From: Hydrogenophaga sp. SL48
GTDB lineage: Bacteria > Pseudomonadota > Gammaproteobacteria > Burkholderiales > Burkholderiaceae_C
NCBI RefSeq assembly: GCF_021729865.1
Contig: NZ_CP063400.1
Coordinates: 310,001-374,000, forward strand
Reading direction: 5' to 3'
Length of the DNA stretch: 64,000 bases
Shown here: positions 53,648-64,000 of the stretch, one piece after another
How the letters are laid out: each line of letters opens with the position of its first letter
How positions within the stretch are numbered: position 1 is the stretch's first letter
The notes under the pieces: generated by a model
Databases searched by the model: none
What the model saw: the letters and a program-made list of their open reading frames with translations, nothing else
What the model was told of the DNA's origin: nothing
Translations under genes and position numbers: made by a program

Positions 53648-54487
53648 TTATCGCTGCTGCGGCCAGATGCCGCCGCTGCAGCGTTCTATGCCCGCCAGAT
53701 CGGTGCGGCTGCTGACCTGCTCGAACCCTCGCTGCTGCAGCAGGGCGCGCACGGCGGCGGCCTGATCGTGGCCGTGCTCCAGCAGCAGCCAGCCACCGGG
53801 GTGCAGAGCGCCCGGCGCCTGCGCCACGATGGTGCGGATGTCGTCGAGGCCGTCTGGTCCTGCCGTGAGCGCGCTGATGGGTTCGTGGGTGAGGGCGACC
53901 AGGTGGCGGTCACCCTCGGCGATGTAGGGCGGGTTGCTGGCGATCACGTCGAAGCGCTGGCCAGGCACGGCCTGCAGCCAGGAGCCGTTGAAAAAATCCA
54001 CCGCCAGACCCAGGCGTTCCGCGTTGTCACGGGCCACGGCCATGGCGCCCGTGCTGGCGTCGGTGGCGGTCACGGCCACGTCGGGTCGCTGCGACTTCAC
54101 GGCCAGGGCGACGGCACCGCTGCCGGTGCCCAGGTCCAGACACCGCGCGGGGGTGGCGGGCAGGGCGTCCAGTGCCCACTGCACCAGGGTTTCGGTGTCG
54201 GGCCGGGGCACCAGCACGCGGGCGTCCACCCGAAGATGCAGGCCAAAGAAGGCCTTTTCTCCCGCCAGGTAGGCGACCGGTTCACCGGCCAGGCGGCGGC
54301 GCACCAGGTCGACGAAACGCCCTGCGGCGTCGGTGGGTATCGGATCGGTGTCGTGCGCCATCAGCCAGGCGCGGTGATTCATGTCGCGCCCCAGCGCCAG
54401 CAGCAGCAGCATCTGGGCGTCCAGCCGGTCCAGTCCTTGCTGCAAGGCAAGGGCCAGCGACTCACGGATTGAAAGGCCGTTGTTCAC
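53648..54487 (-). CDS. prmC: Peptide chain release factor N5-glutamine methyltransferase
   Basis: PrmC methylates the Gln of the GGQ motif in release factors. The 279-residue protein has the SAM motif [13 protein letters not shown] near 116 and the catalytic NPPYIAEGD near 183. It starts with GTG overlapping the stop of prfA (GTGA), its substrate gene. Confidence 0.96.
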   Translation of the reverse strand: MNNGLSIRESLALALQQGLDRLDAQMLLLLALGRDMNHRAWLMAHDTDPIPTDAAGRFVDLVRRRLAGEPVAYLAGEKAFFGLHLRVDARVLVPRPDTETLVQWALDALPATPARCLDLGTGSGAVALAVKSQRPDVAVTATDASTGAMAVARDNAERLGLAVDFFNGSWLQAVPGQRFDVIASNPPYIAEGDRHLVALTHEPISALTAGPDGLDDIRTIVAQAPGALHPGGWLLLEHGHDQAAAVRALLQQRGFEQVSSRTDLAGIERCSGGIWPQQR

Positions 54488-55584
54488 AGGCTGTTCTGCT
54501 GTTCAAGTTCGGCCAGCAGCTCCGTGCCGCGCGCCACCTGGAGCGCGTGGACCACGTCGCCCAGGTCGCCTTCCATCACCTGCAGCAGCTTGTAGAGCGT
54601 GAGGTTGATGCGGTGGTCGGTGAGCCGCCCCTGCGGGAAGTTGTAGGTGCGGATGCGGTCGCTGCGGTCACCGCTGCCCACCAGGCCTTTGCGGGTGGCC
54701 GCTTCCTTGGCGGCGCGTTCGCTGCGGTCTTTTTCCTGCAGCCGCGCCTGTAAGACCTGCAGCGCCTTGGCCTTGTTGCTGTGCTGGCTGCGGCCGTCCT
54801 GGCACTCGGCGGTGATGCCCGTGGGCAGGTGGGTCACGCGCACGGCCGAGTCGGTCTTGTTGATGTGCTGCCCGCCGGCGCCGCTGGCGCGGTAGGTGTC
54901 GATGCGCAGTTCGGCGGGGTTGAGCTTGACCGCTTCGGCTTCATCGGGTTCGGGCATCACGGCGACCGTGGCCGCGCTGGTGTGGATGCGCCCCTGGGTT
55001 TCGGTCACAGGCACGCGCTGCACGCGGTGGCCGCCCGATTCAAAGCGCATCTGGCCGTAGACGGCCGCACCCGGGCCGCGCCCGGCCATGCGCAGCACCA
55101 CCTCTTTGTAGCCGCCGAGCTCGCTGGGCGACTCGCTCACGACTTCGGTGGTCCAGCCCTGGCTGTCGGCATAGCGGGTGTACATGCGCGCCAGGTCGCC
55201 CGCGAACAGCGCGGACTCGTCGCCGCCCGTGCCGGCGCGGATTTCGACGAAGGCGGGGCGTTGATCGTCGGGGTCTTTGGGCAGCAGCAGCTGTTGCAGT
55301 TCGGTGTCGATCCGTTCCAGGTCGGCCCTGGCGGCGCCGATTTCCTCTTCCGCCATCTCGACCATGTCGGGGTCGCCCAGCATCCCCTGCGCGGCGGCGA
55401 GGTCCGCCTCGCGCTGTTCGTGGCGGTTGAACGCCTCGACGATCACCGAAGCGTCGGCGTGCTCGCGGCTCAGTGCGCGAAAGCGCTCCATGTCGCTCAC
55501 CACGTCGGGGGCCGAGAGCAGGGCGTCCAGCTCGTGCAGGCGGGCGCGCTGGCGCAGGAGGGTGTCGCGGACAAAGGGTTTCAT
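54484..55584 (-). CDS. prfA: Peptide chain release factor 1
   Basis: RF1 ends translation at UAA and UAG. The 366-residue protein has the tripeptide codon-reader PVT in [13 protein letters not shown] and the GGQ motif in [18 protein letters not shown]. The start is ATG 55584 ([14 protein letters not shown]). The open frame runs 207 codons further upstream, where it only shadows hemA. hemA ends 86 bp before it, the order known from many proteobacteria. Confidence 0.97.
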   Translation of the reverse strand: MKPFVRDTLLRQRARLHELDALLSAPDVVSDMERFRALSREHADASVIVEAFNRHEQREADLAAAQGMLGDPDMVEMAEEEIGAARADLERIDTELQQLLLPKDPDDQRPAFVEIRAGTGGDESALFAGDLARMYTRYADSQGWTTEVVSESPSELGGYKEVVLRMAGRGPGAAVYGQMRFESGGHRVQRVPVTETQGRIHTSAATVAVMPEPDEAEAVKLNPAELRIDTYRASGAGGQHINKTDSAVRVTHLPTGITAECQDGRSQHSNKAKALQVLQARLQEKDRSERAAKEAATRKGLVGSGDRSDRIRTYNFPQGRLTDHRINLTLYKLLQVMEGDLGDVVHALQVARGTELLAELEQQNSL

Positions 55585-55670
55585 GCGGGGATAAAAAAGG
55601 CGACGGCAGCGGGAAGGATGCACGGGGCCGACGGACCGTGCCGGGACGCCTGGCGCCCGAGGCCGCGTCG

Positions 55671-56945
55671 CTAGGACTTTTCGCGAAGGAACAGGCGCGA
55701 GACGGTGTGCGCCGTGGCGGCGCGGGTTTCCGCGTCGCCCGCGTGCAGCTCGGCCAGGGTGCCGTGCAGCATCTTCTGCGTCAATCCCTTGGACAAGGCT
55801 TCGAGCACGGCTTCGACCGGCTCGCCCTTGGCCAGCAGCTTTTTGGCCCGGGCGAGTTCGGCCGCGCGCCAGCTGTCGGCCTGGGCGTTGATCTGCTGGA
55901 TCAGCGGGACCACGCCGCCTTTCTCCGGGTCGCGCTGGTCCAGCCAGTGCATGAAGCTGAGCACGCCCGCGTCGATGATCGCCTCGGCCTGGGCCACGGC
56001 GGCCTGCCGGTTGTCCTTCCCGGTCTGGACCACACTGGCCAGGTCGTCCACGGTGTACAGGTACACGTCGCTCAGGCCCTTGACCTCGATCTCGATGTCC
56101 CGCGGCACGGCCAGATCGACCATGAACATGGGGCGGTGCCTGCGCTTCTTGAGCGCGCGCTCGACAGCGCCCAGGCCGATGATGGGCAGGGTGCTGGCGG
56201 TGCAACTGATCACCGCGTCGTATTCATGGAGGCGATCCGGGATGTCGGCCAGGCGCAGCACCTCGGCGCCGAAGCGGCTGGCCAGCTTCTCGCCACGCTC
56301 CAGCGTGCGGTTGGCGATGGCCATGGCCTTGGGGGTCTTGGCCGCGAAGTGGGTGGCGGCGAGTTCGATCATCTCGCCCGCGCCGACGAACAGGACCTTG
56401 ATGTCCTTCAGGTCTTCGAACAGCTGGCTCGCCAGCCGCACGGCGGCAGCGGTCATGCTGATCGAATGGGCGCCGATCTCCGTGGACGTGCGCACCTGCT
56501 TGGCCACTGAGAAGGAACGCTGGAACAACTGGTGCAGCGTGGTGCCCAGGGCGCCGGCCTGGTCGGCGGCGCGCACCGCGTCTTTCATCTGACCGAGGAT
56601 CTGCGCTTCGCCCAGCACCATGCTGTCCAGGCCACTGGCGACACGGAAGGCGTGGCGCGCCGCTTCGCCTTCGCGCAACACATAGGCGTGTTCCTTGAGC
56701 ACATGGGTGCTGACGCCGCCGGTCTGGGCCAGCCAGGCCAGGGTGGGTTCCACGGCCGACTGGTCGCCCGCGCCATACAGCTCGGTGCGGTTGCAGGTGG
56801 ACAGCAGCGTGGCCTCGGGCTGGCGGACCAGGCTCTGGCGGTAACCGTTCAAGGTGGGCTGGATCTGGTCGAGCGCGAACGCAAAACGGCCCCGCAGATC
56901 GAGCGGAGCCGTGTGGTGATTGATGCCGAGCGTCCAGACAGACAT
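55671..56945 (-). CDS. hemA: Glutamyl-tRNA reductase
   Basis: HemA reduces glutamyl-tRNA to glutamate-1-semialdehyde, the first step of haem synthesis in the C5 pathway. The 424-residue protein has the catalytic Cys51 in [23 protein letters not shown] near 111, the NADPH fold [12 protein letters not shown] near 188 and a C-terminal dimerisation helix. The start ATG 56945 ([15 protein letters not shown]) lies only 6 bp from a TATAAT box on the same strand, with no Shine-Dalgarno sequence seen. Confidence 0.96.
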   Translation of the reverse strand: MSVWTLGINHHTAPLDLRGRFAFALDQIQPTLNGYRQSLVRQPEATLLSTCNRTELYGAGDQSAVEPTLAWLAQTGGVSTHVLKEHAYVLREGEAARHAFRVASGLDSMVLGEAQILGQMKDAVRAADQAGALGTTLHQLFQRSFSVAKQVRTSTEIGAHSISMTAAAVRLASQLFEDLKDIKVLFVGAGEMIELAATHFAAKTPKAMAIANRTLERGEKLASRFGAEVLRLADIPDRLHEYDAVISCTASTLPIIGLGAVERALKKRRHRPMFMVDLAVPRDIEIEVKGLSDVYLYTVDDLASVVQTGKDNRQAAVAQAEAIIDAGVLSFMHWLDQRDPEKGGVVPLIQQINAQADSWRAAELARAKKLLAKGEPVEAVLEALSKGLTQKMLHGTLAELHAGDAETRAATAHTVSRLFLREKS

Positions 56946-56951
56946 CGTCCG

Positions 56952-56961
56952 ATTATAAAAT
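56952..56961. promoter_or_regulatory. Overlapping divergent -10 boxes for hemA and the small membrane gene
   Basis: ATTATA at 56952-56957 reads TATAAT on the minus strand, towards hemA. TAAAAT at 56956-56961 reads on the plus strand, towards the gene at 56995. The two share two bases, so RNA polymerase could fire only one direction at a time. No strong -35 boxes are visible. Confidence 0.45.
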
Positions 56962-56994
56962 TGCGGCTCCCCAAAATGCCCCGGACCACAAAGA

Positions 56995-57264
56995 ATGACT
57001 TTTTTCGCCTTGTTGTGGCATCTGGCCGGCTTTCTGGCGCCGGCCCTGGGTCTGGCCGCGGTGTTGTGGACCGTGCCCCGCTTGTGGAAGCGGGCCCGCT
57101 CGGCCCGCTGGTCAGCCCGCACCGAGGCGTTGATGCTGTTTGGTTCGGGCGTGGTGGTGTTGCTGGCGGGTCTGATTGTTTTAGGGCGCGACGGCAAGAT
57201 GCTCACTTACACCGCCCTGGTGCTGGCCCAGGCCTCGGTGGCCTGGTGGAACCGCAGCCGCTGA
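56995..57264 (+). CDS. Small membrane protein of unknown function
   Basis: This is an 89-residue protein with three hydrophobic segments (about 4-26, 44-61 and 66-80) separated by a basic loop ([14 protein letters not shown]). The short loop GRDGKML links the last two. I do not recognise a named family. AAAGA precedes the ATG. It is divergent from hemA and convergent with ugpQ. Confidence 0.65.
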   Translation: MTFFALLWHLAGFLAPALGLAAVLWTVPRLWKRARSARWSARTEALMLFGSGVVVLLAGLIVLGRDGKMLTYTALVLAQASVAWWNRSR

Positions 57265-57291
57265 CCGTTGCCGCTCCCCTGCGGGGGGTGA

Positions 57292-58104
57292 TCAGTCCGA
57301 TGGGAACAGGTCGACCCGGTCGGTGATGATTCCGTCGAGACCCAGGTCCACCAGGCGCTGGGCCGCTGCCGGCTCGTTGACCGTGTAGGCCAGGCAGCGC
57401 ATGTCGGCCTGCCGCACCTGCGCCACCGTGGTGGCATCCCACAACACCTGATCACAGACCACGGCCTCGCAGCCGAGCCGGATCGCCGTGTCCCGCCAGC
57501 CGGTCCACAGCGATTCGAGCAGCAGGCCCCGGCGCACGCCGGGCGCCACCGCCTGCGCACCGGCGAGGGCCTCGGGCTGGAACGAGGTCAGCAGCGGTGC
57601 CGGGAGCCCGTCGGGCAGGGTCGGGCTGCCGTTTGGCGGCAGGTTCCAGAGCCGCAGCACCGCCTGGGCCACCGCGCGCCCGGTGGCCAGCTCGGTACCC
57701 GTGGTCGGCTTGATCTCGATGTTGAGTGCATGGTGGTTGGCCTGGCAGAACCGCGCCACGGCCTCCAGTGTGGGCAACGGTTCGCCGGCATGGCCGCGCG
57801 AATGCCAGCTGCCCGCGTCCAGCTGGCTCAGCGCAACCCAAGGCTGCTCACCTGCGACGCCATGGCCGTTGCTGGTGCGCTCCAGCGTGTCGTCGTGCAG
57901 CAGGAAGACCACGCCGTCGGCGCTGAGCTTGGCGTCGCATTCGTACATGCGGTAGCCATGGGCCGCGCCGTGGCGGAAGGCGGCGAGCGTGTTTTCGGGG
58001 GCCAGCTTGCCCGCGCCGCGGTGGGCGATCCAGCGCGGGTAGGGCCAGGGTGACCTTGCTGCCGGGTGGCTCCCGTCGGGGGGCAGAGTGTGGGGCGTCG
58101 TCAT
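57292..58104 (-). CDS. ugpQ: Glycerophosphodiester phosphodiesterase
   Basis: UgpQ hydrolyses glycerophosphodiesters to glycerol-3-phosphate in the cytoplasm. From ATG 58104 the protein has 270 residues. The GDPD motifs are [18 protein letters not shown] near 31, the metal-binding [24 protein letters not shown] stretch near 57-80 (two parts) and NIEIKPTTG near 129. The start overlaps the ugpC stop (ATGA). It is the last gene of the ugp operon. Confidence 0.94.
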   Translation of the reverse strand: MTTPHTLPPDGSHPAARSPWPYPRWIAHRGAGKLAPENTLAAFRHGAAHGYRMYECDAKLSADGVVFLLHDDTLERTSNGHGVAGEQPWVALSQLDAGSWHSRGHAGEPLPTLEAVARFCQANHHALNIEIKPTTGTELATGRAVAQAVLRLWNLPPNGSPTLPDGLPAPLLTSFQPEALAGAQAVAPGVRRGLLLESLWTGWRDTAIRLGCEAVVCDQVLWDATTVAQVRQADMRCLAYTVNEPAAAQRLVDLGLDGIITDRVDLFPSD

Positions 58105-59114
58105 GCCCCGGATTGTCGCTGGCCGGTCTGCGCGTCGAACCAGTGCATGCGGTCTTCGCGAGGCTGGGCGTGAATGGTGCTGCCGATGGCCGGCGCGCCC
58201 TGGTCTTCGTGGGTGCGGATGATGAGCATTTCGTCGCCCAGGCGCGCGTGCACCAGGCGCTCGGCCCCCAGCAGTTCGACCGTTTCCACCTGGAGCGCCC
58301 AACCGCTGTCGCCGATGTCGATGTGTTCGGGGCGGATGCCGAGCAGGCTGCCGGGGCGTCCGCCCGGCGCGTGCTGGAGCAGGTTCATGGGCGGCGACCC
58401 GATGAAGCTGGCCACGAAAGTGGTGGCCGGGCGCGTGTAGACCTCTTCGGGGGTGCCAAACTGTTCCATCCTGCCGGCGTTCATCACGATCATGCGCTGC
58501 GCCAGCGTCATGGCTTCGACCTGGTCGTGGGTCACGAAGAGCGAGGTGATGCCGAGCTCGCGGTGCAATTTCTGGATCTCCAGCCGGGTCTGGGCGCGCA
58601 GCTTGGCGTCGAGGTTGGACAGCGGTTCGTCGAACAGGAAGACCTGGGGCTGGCGCACGATGGCGCGGCCCATGGCCACGCGCTGGCGCTGACCACCCGA
58701 GAGCTCCCGCGGTTTGCGGGTCAGCAGGTGGCCCAGTTCCAGGATGCCGGCGGCCTTGTCGACGCGCTGCTTGATCTCGGCGATGGGCACTTTCTTGATC
58801 TTCAGGCCATAGGCCATGTTGTCGAACACGGTCATGTGCGGGTAGAGCGCGTAGTTCTGGAACACCATGGCGATGTCGCGTTCGGCCGGCTCCAGCGTGT
58901 TGACCACACGCTCGCCAATGCAGATGTCGCCGCCGCTGATGTCTTCCAGACCGGCCACCATGCGCAGCAGCGTGGATTTGCCGCAGCCCGATGGGCCGAC
59001 GATGACGATGAACTCGCGGTCGGCGATCTCGGCGTTCACACCGTGGATCACTTGCAGCTCGGTCTTGCCGGTGCGGTAGCGCTTGACCACGTTGCGCAGG
59101 GAAATGGATGCCAT
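58101..59114 (-). CDS. ugpC: sn-glycerol-3-phosphate ABC transporter ATP-binding protein
   Basis: This ATPase energises glycerol-3-phosphate uptake. The 337-residue protein has Walker [10 protein letters not shown] near 40, the Q-loop QNYALYPHM, signature LSGGQRQR, Walker [12 protein letters not shown] and the C-terminal OB-like domain ([13 protein letters not shown]) of MalK/UgpC. UgpQ overlaps its 3' end, and ugpE lies 46 bp upstream. Confidence 0.94.
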   Translation of the reverse strand: MASISLRNVVKRYRTGKTELQVIHGVNAEIADREFIVIVGPSGCGKSTLLRMVAGLEDISGGDICIGERVVNTLEPAERDIAMVFQNYALYPHMTVFDNMAYGLKIKKVPIAEIKQRVDKAAGILELGHLLTRKPRELSGGQRQRVAMGRAIVRQPQVFLFDEPLSNLDAKLRAQTRLEIQKLHRELGITSLFVTHDQVEAMTLAQRMIVMNAGRMEQFGTPEEVYTRPATTFVASFIGSPPMNLLQHAPGGRPGSLLGIRPEHIDIGDSGWALQVETVELLGAERLVHARLGDEMLIIRTHEDQGAPAIGSTIHAQPREDRMHWFDAQTGQRQSGA

Positions 59115-59160
59115 GGAAATCTCTGTTGTTGTCTCTGTTGTTCTTCGATGACGGGGTGGC

Positions 59161-60012
59161 TCACTTCTCGGTGTCCACCAGACCCTTGACGAACCAGCGC
59201 TGCATGAGCATGACGACCAGCGCGGGCGGGATCATGGCCAGCACGGCGGTGGCCATCACGATGTTCCAGTCGGTGGCGGCGTCGCCGCCGCTGATCATGC
59301 GTTTGATGCCGATCACCACCGGGTACATGCTCTCTTCGGTCGTCACCAGCAGCGGCCAGAGGTACTGGTTCCAGCCGTAGATGAACTGGATCACGAACAA
59401 CGCGGCGATCGAGGTGGTGGACAGCGGCAACAGCACGTCCTTGAAGAAACGCATCGGGCCCGCACCGTCCATGCGCGCGGCCTCCACCAGTTCGTCGGGC
59501 ACGGTCAGGAAGAATTGCCGGAACAGGAAGGTCGCGGTGGCCGAAGCGATCAGCGGCACGGTGAGGCCGGCATAGGTGTTGAGCATCCCCAGGCTGGCCA
59601 CCACCGCGTAGGTCGGTCCGATGCGCACCTCCACCGGCAGCATCAGGGTGACGAAGATCGCCCAGAAGAACAGCATGCGGAACGGGAAGCGGAAGTAGAC
59701 GATGGCAAAGGCCGACAGCAGCGAGATGGCGATCTTGCCGATCGCGATCACCAGCGCGGTGATCAGGCTGACCATCATCATGCGGCCTACAGGCGCGTTG
59801 GAGGCGGCGCCCATGCCGGTGCCCTGCAGCGCGGCGGTGTAGTTCTCGATCAGCTGGTTGCCCGGCAGCAGCGACATCGGCGCCTGCACGATGGCTTCTG
59901 CCGTCTGGGTGGAGGCGACGAAGGTCAGGTAGAGCGGGAAGCCGACCACCAGCACGCCGAGGATCAGCACGGCGTGGGACAGCACGGTCAGGCCGGGGCG
60001 GCGTTCGATCAT
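59161..60012 (-). CDS. ugpE: sn-glycerol-3-phosphate ABC transporter permease UgpE
   Basis: This is one of two permeases of the Ugp importer. From ATG 60012 ([15 protein letters not shown]) the protein has 283 residues, six membrane helices and the EAA loop [24 protein letters not shown] near 190. The open frame upstream overlaps ugpA and is not real. Its start overlaps the ugpA stop (TGATG). Confidence 0.94.
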   Translation of the reverse strand: MIERRPGLTVLSHAVLILGVLVVGFPLYLTFVASTQTAEAIVQAPMSLLPGNQLIENYTAALQGTGMGAASNAPVGRMMMVSLITALVIAIGKIAISLLSAFAIVYFRFPFRMLFFWAIFVTLMLPVEVRIGPTYAVVASLGMLNTYAGLTVPLIASATATFLFRQFFLTVPDELVEAARMDGAGPMRFFKDVLLPLSTTSIAALFVIQFIYGWNQYLWPLLVTTEESMYPVVIGIKRMISGGDAATDWNIVMATAVLAMIPPALVVMLMQRWFVKGLVDTEK

Positions 60013-60899
60013 CAGTATTGGACCTTCTTCTCGACGAAACGGAACTGCACCACGGTGAGTGCAATGACGATCACCATGAGCACCACCGACTGCGCCGCCG
60101 AGCCACCGAGGTCCAGCGCCTTGAAGCCGTCGTAGTAGACCTTGTAGACCAGGATCGCGGTGTCCTTGCCCGGGCCTCCCTGGGTGGCCGCGTCCACGAT
60201 GGCGAAGGTGTCGAAGAAGGCGTAGACCACGTTGATCACGAACAGGAAGAAGGTGGTGGGCGAGAGCAGCGGGAACTGGATGGTCCAGAAGCGCCGCCAG
60301 GGGTGCGCGCCATCGATGGCTGCGGCCTCGATCAATGACTTTGGAATGCTCTGTAGGCCCGCCAGGAAGAACAGGAAGTTGTAGGAGATCTGCTTCCAGA
60401 CCGATGCCAGCACGATCAGCGTCATGGCGTGGGTGCTGTTGAGCAGGCTGTTCCACTCGATGCCGAAGGCGCGCAGCGCGTAGGACACGACGCCGATGGA
60501 GGGCGCCAGCATGAACAGCCACAACACACCGGCCACGGCCGGAGCCACCGCGTAGGGCCAGATGAGCAGCGTGCGGTAGATCAGCGTGGCCTTGACCACG
60601 CGGTCGGCGAACACCGCCAGCACCAGCGAGATGCCGATGCCCAGCCCCGCGACCAGCACGGAGAACACCGCGGTGGTCTGGAACGAGGCCAGGTAGGTGT
60701 CGTCCTTGAGCAGGTTTTCGAAGTTCTGCAGCCCCACCCATTCGGTCGAGATGCCGAAGGCATCGGACTGCTGGAACGACTGCAACAGCGCCTGCGCTGC
60801 CGGCCAGAAGAAGAACACCAGGATCACGATCACCTGGGGTGCCAGCAGCACCCAGGGGAGCCAGCCGGAGCGGAACACGACGCGTTTTTCAGAAGCCAT
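60012..60899 (-). CDS. ugpA: sn-glycerol-3-phosphate ABC transporter permease UgpA
   Basis: This is the other permease of the Ugp importer. The 295-residue protein has six membrane helices, a first helix [21 protein letters not shown] and the EAA loop [25 protein letters not shown] near 190-214. ugpB lies 94 bp upstream. Confidence 0.94.
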   Translation of the reverse strand: MASEKRVVFRSGWLPWVLLAPQVIVILVFFFWPAAQALLQSFQQSDAFGISTEWVGLQNFENLLKDDTYLASFQTTAVFSVLVAGLGIGISLVLAVFADRVVKATLIYRTLLIWPYAVAPAVAGVLWLFMLAPSIGVVSYALRAFGIEWNSLLNSTHAMTLIVLASVWKQISYNFLFFLAGLQSIPKSLIEAAAIDGAHPWRRFWTIQFPLLSPTTFFLFVINVVYAFFDTFAIVDAATQGGPGKDTAILVYKVYYDGFKALDLGGSAAQSVVLMVIVIALTVVQFRFVEKKVQY

Positions 60900-60993
60900 G
60901 CGGGCCGTGGTGCAGGTGGTTGGGTTGGATCGCCCCGCGCGCTTTCAACGGATGCGCGGGAGTGGGGGCGGCGGTGCAGACCGCCCGCAGGAC

Positions 60994-62310
60994 TCAGTTC
61001 TTGTTGGCCGCCTCGAATCGCACCAGCAGCTCGTTGCCGCGTTTGACCGCGCTGTCCAGCGCTTCCTTGGCGGACTTCTTGCCGGCCCAGACCTGCTCCA
61101 GCTCCTCGTCCTCGATCGCGCGGATCTGCACGAAGTTGCCCAGACGGATGCCGCGCGACTTCTCGGTGGTCTTGCGGATCATCTGGTTCACGGCCACGTC
61201 GGTGCCGGGGTTCTGTTTGTAGAAGCCTGCCTTTTCGGTGGCTTCGAACGAAGCCAGCGTGATCGGCAGGTAGCCGGTGCGCTGGTGGCTCTTGGCCTGG
61301 ATCTCGGCGTTGGTCAGGTAGTTGAAGAACGCGGCCACGCCCTTGTACTCCGGGGCCTTTTTGCCGGCCATGACCCAGAGCGATGCACCGCCGATCACGG
61401 TGTTCTGGGGCGCGCCGGCCACGTCGGGGTAGTAGGGCAGCGGGGCAATGCCGAAGTCGAACTTGGCGTTTTTCTTGATGCTGGCGTAGGTGGACGACGA
61501 GGCGGTGGCCATCGCGCACTCGCCCGAGTAGAACGGCGCGTCGGCGGCGTTGCCGCGGCCGCGGTAGACGAACAGGCCCTGCTTGGCCATGTTGGCCAGG
61601 TTCTCGATGTGGCGCACGTGCAGCGGGCTGTTGAAGTTCAGGCGCGCGCTGGTGCCGCCAAAGCCGTTGCCCTTGGTGGCGAACTCGGTGTTGTGCCAGG
61701 TGGAGAAGCTTTCCAGCTGGGTCCAGCCCTGCCAGCTGGTGGTGAAGGGGCAGCTCACGCCCGAGGCCTTGAGCTTGGCGGCGGCCAGCACCACTTCGGG
61801 CCAGGTCTTGGGCGGGCTGTTCGGGTCCAGGCCGGCCTTCTTGAACAGGTCCTTGTTGTAGTTGAAGACGGTGGTCGAGCTGTTGAGCGGGAAGCTCAGC
61901 ATCTGGCCATTGGGGGCGGTGTAGTAGCCCACCACGGCCGGGATGTAGGCCTTGGGGTCGAACTTGTAGCCGGCATCGGCCAGGACCTTGCCCACCGGAA
62001 CGATGGCGCCTTTGGCGGCCATCATGGTCGCGGTGCCGACCTCGTAGACCTGCAGGATGTGCGGCGCATTGCCGGCGCGGAAGGCCGCCACGGCGGCCGG
62101 CATGGTTTCGTCGTAGGTGCCCTTGTACGTGGGCACGATCTTGTATTCCTTCTGGCTGGCGTTGAAGCCATTGGAGAGGTCCAGCACCCAGTCGTTGAGG
62201 CCGCCGGTCATGGAATGCCACCACTGGATTTCGGTCTGCGCGTGGGCTGGGCCGCTCATGAGGGTGGCGAGGGCCAGCAGGCCGGAGAGGGGGATGAATG
62301 GCTTGCGCAT
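60994..62310 (-). CDS. ugpB: sn-glycerol-3-phosphate ABC transporter substrate-binding protein
   Basis: UgpB binds glycerol-3-phosphate or glycerophosphodiesters in the periplasm. The 438-residue precursor has a signal peptide ([24 protein letters not shown], cleaved after about Ala24), then the extracellular solute-binding family 1 fold. [31 protein letters not shown] and [15 protein letters not shown] are UgpB-like. AGGAG precedes ATG 62310. It is the first gene of the operon, with its promoter presumably in 62311-62485, though no clear pair of boxes or Pho box was seen. Confidence 0.94.
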   Translation of the reverse strand: MRKPFIPLSGLLALATLMSGPAHAQTEIQWWHSMTGGLNDWVLDLSNGFNASQKEYKIVPTYKGTYDETMPAAVAAFRAGNAPHILQVYEVGTATMMAAKGAIVPVGKVLADAGYKFDPKAYIPAVVGYYTAPNGQMLSFPLNSSTTVFNYNKDLFKKAGLDPNSPPKTWPEVVLAAAKLKASGVSCPFTTSWQGWTQLESFSTWHNTEFATKGNGFGGTSARLNFNSPLHVRHIENLANMAKQGLFVYRGRGNAADAPFYSGECAMATASSSTYASIKKNAKFDFGIAPLPYYPDVAGAPQNTVIGGASLWVMAGKKAPEYKGVAAFFNYLTNAEIQAKSHQRTGYLPITLASFEATEKAGFYKQNPGTDVAVNQMIRKTTEKSRGIRLGNFVQIRAIEDEELEQVWAGKKSAKEALDSAVKRGNELLVRFEAANKN

Positions 62311-62485
62311 GAAGTGCTCCTGTTTGGGCGTACGAAAGGCCGCAGGGTATCGGCTCTGTGTGACAAAACCATTGCACATGCGTTTCCAGGGCATGACAAC
62401 AGGGGTTTCCACGAGGGAGGTGGGTGTATGTTGCGCTGCGGTACCATCTTGGGTTCTGTACTGTCATGCTGGCGACTGCCACACA

Positions 62486-64000
62486 ATGAACGCTCCCACG
62501 CCGCTTTCGCTCCTCGTTACCGCCGCCGACGACGCGCCGCGCCTGCGCGAGATTCCATACAACTACACCTCCTTTTCGGACCGGGAGATCGTGCTGCGGT
62601 TGTTGGGCGAGCGGGCCTGGGGGCTGCTGGACGGCCTGCGTGGCGAACGCCGCACCGGCCGTTCGGCCCGCATGCTGTACGAGGTCCTGGGTGACATCTG
62701 GGTGGTGCAGCGCAACCCCTATCTGCAGGACGACCTGCTCGACAACCCCAAGCGCCGCGCCGCGCTGGTCGAGGCCCTGCACCACCGCCTGGGCGAGGTG
62801 CAGAAGCGGCGCACGCCGCAGGACGATGCCGCGCGCGACGCCCTGGTGGCCGAGCTGCTCACCGCCGCCAAGGCCGCGGTCGACGGCTTTGCCCGCTCGT
62901 TCGAAGAGATGGCCGCCTTGCGCCAGCGCGCCACCAAGGCGCTGCGCCGGCTGACGGCGAAGGACAACATCAAGTTCGACGGTCTTTCGCGCGTGTCGCA
63001 CGTGACCGACGCCACCGACTGGCGCGTGGAATACCCGTTCGTGGTGCTCACCCCCGACACCGAGGCCGAGATGGCCGAGCTGGTGCGCGGCTGCTTCGAA
63101 CTCGGCCTGACCATCGTGCCGCGCGGCGGCGGCACCGGCTACACCGGCGGTGCGATCCCGCTGACCTGGAAGAGCGCGGTGATCAACACCGAAAAGCTCG
63201 AAGCCATGACCGAGGTGGAGTTCGTGGCCGTGCCCGGCCACGCCGAGCCGCTGCCCACGATCTGGACCGAAGCCGGCGTGGTGACGCAGCGCGTGGCCGA
63301 TGCGGCCGAGCGCGCCGGCCATGTGTTCGCGGTGGACCCGACCTCTGCCGAAGCCTCGTGCGTGGGTGGCAACATCGCCATGAACGCCGGTGGCAAGAAG
63401 GCCGTGCTCTGGGGCACGGCGCTGGACAACCTGGTGAGCTGGCGCATGGTGACGCCGCAGGCGCAGTGGCTGGAAGTCACGCGCCTGGACCACAACCGCG
63501 GCAAGATCCACGACGCCGAGGTCGCCACCTTCGAACTCAAGTACTTTGACGCCAACGGCAAGACGCCCGTCCGCACCGAACAGCTGGTGATCCCCGGCTC
63601 GACCTTCCGCAAGGAAGGCCTGGGCAAGGACGTGACCGACAAGTTCCTGGCCGGCCTGCCGGGCATCCAGAAAGAAGGCTGCGACGGCCTGATCACCAGC
63701 GCGCGCTGGCTGGTGCACCGCATGCCCGAACACGTGCGCACCGTGTGCCTGGAGTTCTTCGGCAACCCCAAGGACTGCGTGCCGTCCATCGTGGACATCA
63801 AGGACTTCATGTTTGCCGAGATGAAGCGCCCTGGCGGCGCCATCCTCGCCGGCCTGGAACATCTGGACGACCGTTACCTCAAGGCCGTGGGCTACGCCAC
63901 CAAGAGCAAGCGCGGCACCTTGCCGAAGATGGTGCTGGTGGGCGACATCGTTGGCGATGACGCCGACGCCGTGGCCCGCGCCACCAGCGAGGTGATCCGC
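62486..64000 (+). CDS. FAD-linked oxidoreductase (DUF3683 type), 3' partial
   Basis: The frame runs unbroken for 505 codons to the window edge, so it lacks a stop here. An N-terminal domain (about 20-150, with [21 protein letters not shown] near 22-42) matches DUF3683. The FAD-binding PCMH domain follows, with the pyrophosphate loop [12 protein letters not shown] near 212 and [20 protein letters not shown] near 289-308. Family members I know of are very large (over 1200 residues), with a second half of Fe-S and Cys-rich domains related to D-lactate or glycolate dehydrogenases. The substrate is unknown. It is divergent from ugpB. Confidence 0.85.
   Translation, partial: MNAPTPLSLLVTAADDAPRLREIPYNYTSFSDREIVLRLLGERAWGLLDGLRGERRTGRSARMLYEVLGDIWVVQRNPYLQDDLLDNPKRRAALVEALHHRLGEVQKRRTPQDDAARDALVAELLTAAKAAVDGFARSFEEMAALRQRATKALRRLTAKDNIKFDGLSRVSHVTDATDWRVEYPFVVLTPDTEAEMAELVRGCFELGLTIVPRGGGTGYTGGAIPLTWKSAVINTEKLEAMTEVEFVAVPGHAEPLPTIWTEAGVVTQRVADAAERAGHVFAVDPTSAEASCVGGNIAMNAGGKKAVLWGTALDNLVSWRMVTPQAQWLEVTRLDHNRGKIHDAEVATFELKYFDANGKTPVRTEQLVIPGSTFRKEGLGKDVTDKFLAGLPGIQKEGCDGLITSARWLVHRMPEHVRTVCLEFFGNPKDCVPSIVDIKDFMFAEMKRPGGAILAGLEHLDDRYLKAVGYATKSKRGTLPKMVLVGDIVGDDADAVARATSEVIR

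Noticed and set aside
55585..56205. Upstream extension of the prfA frame
   Set aside because: It overlaps hemA on the same strand in another frame, and RF1 homology begins at ATG 55584.
57276..57288. Terminator between the small membrane gene and ugpQ
   Set aside because: CCCC-TGC-GGGG gives only four pairs and no T-run on either strand, so it is too weak to call.
60830..63862. 1010-codon minus-strand frame and a 665-codon plus-strand frame (60697-62694) over the ugp region
   Set aside because: Both run across ugpA/ugpB and the start of the oxidoreductase in other frames and have biased, family-free products.

Overview
The window is chromosomal DNA from a betaproteobacterium, most likely a member of the Comamonadaceae (Hydrogenophaga, Acidovorax or Rhodoferax type). 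This rests on remembered family resemblance and gene order, not on a search. Supporting points are the high GC content, the Mla operon with mlaA inside it followed by a YadGH-type ABC pair, ibaG, murA and the his operon, a short-form HisG, petABC next to sspAB, pilBCD with coaE, zapD and yacG, and TAAAAT-type -10 boxes. Nearly all of the window is core genome. I see no phage, intact insertion sequence, CRISPR array, toxin-antitoxin pair or defence island.

Layout. 0-5.8 kb: glutamate synthase gltB (5' end missing) and gltD. 5.9-11.9 kb: outer-membrane lipid transport (mlaF, E, D, A, C, B), a YadGH-like ABC exporter and the BolA-family gene ibaG. 11.9-21.1 kb: murA and the histidine genes hisG-D-C-B-H-A-F, then hisI-E. 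The his run is interrupted by a 400-bp gene-poor stretch and an oppositely oriented LapA-like membrane protein. 21.1-23.5 kb: a small membrane protein, a HIT protein and tatABC. 23.5-27.5 kb: a DegS-like protease (-), a 49-residue DUF3149 protein, Nif3, PdxA and mscL (-). 27.7-31.9 kb: cytochrome bc1 (petABC), sspA, sspB and tRNA-Thr. 32-38.9 kb: a DciA-like protein (-), an M23 peptidase, secA, argJ, a DUF815 ATPase and mutT.

38.9-45.6 kb (all minus strand): ispB, tRNA-Pro, pilB-C-D, coaE, zapD and yacG, listed in transcription order. 45.8-48.8 kb: rplU, rpmA, obgE and proB. 48.8-53.6 kb: rppH (-), proS, a lytic transglycosylase, a Lon-like AAA+ ATPase without protease domain (-) and grxD (-). 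53.6-57 kb (minus): hemA, prfA and prmC. 57-62.3 kb: a small membrane protein and the glycerol-3-phosphate uptake operon ugpB-A-E-C-Q (minus). 62.5 kb to the end: the first 505 codons of a large FAD-linked oxidoreductase (DUF3683 type) that runs off the window.

The genes serve amino-acid synthesis (glutamate, histidine, arginine, proline), envelope building and transport (Mla, MurA, Tat, SecA, M23, lytic transglycosylase, type IV pilus), respiration (bc1, haem and polyprenyl synthesis) and translation (L21, L27, ObgE, ProS, RF1, PrmC, two tRNAs). Many genes overlap by 1-4 bp (ATGA, GTGA, TTGA or TGATG), which suggests translational coupling, and several use GTG or TTG starts.

I did not find a clearly new multi-gene system. 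The best leads are non-coding or small-scale: a family of intergenic repeats (three copies), a double hairpin directly in front of obgE with no visible promoter between, overlapping divergent -10 boxes at hemA with almost no room for a leader, the interruption of the his operon, and two orphan AAA+ ATPases.
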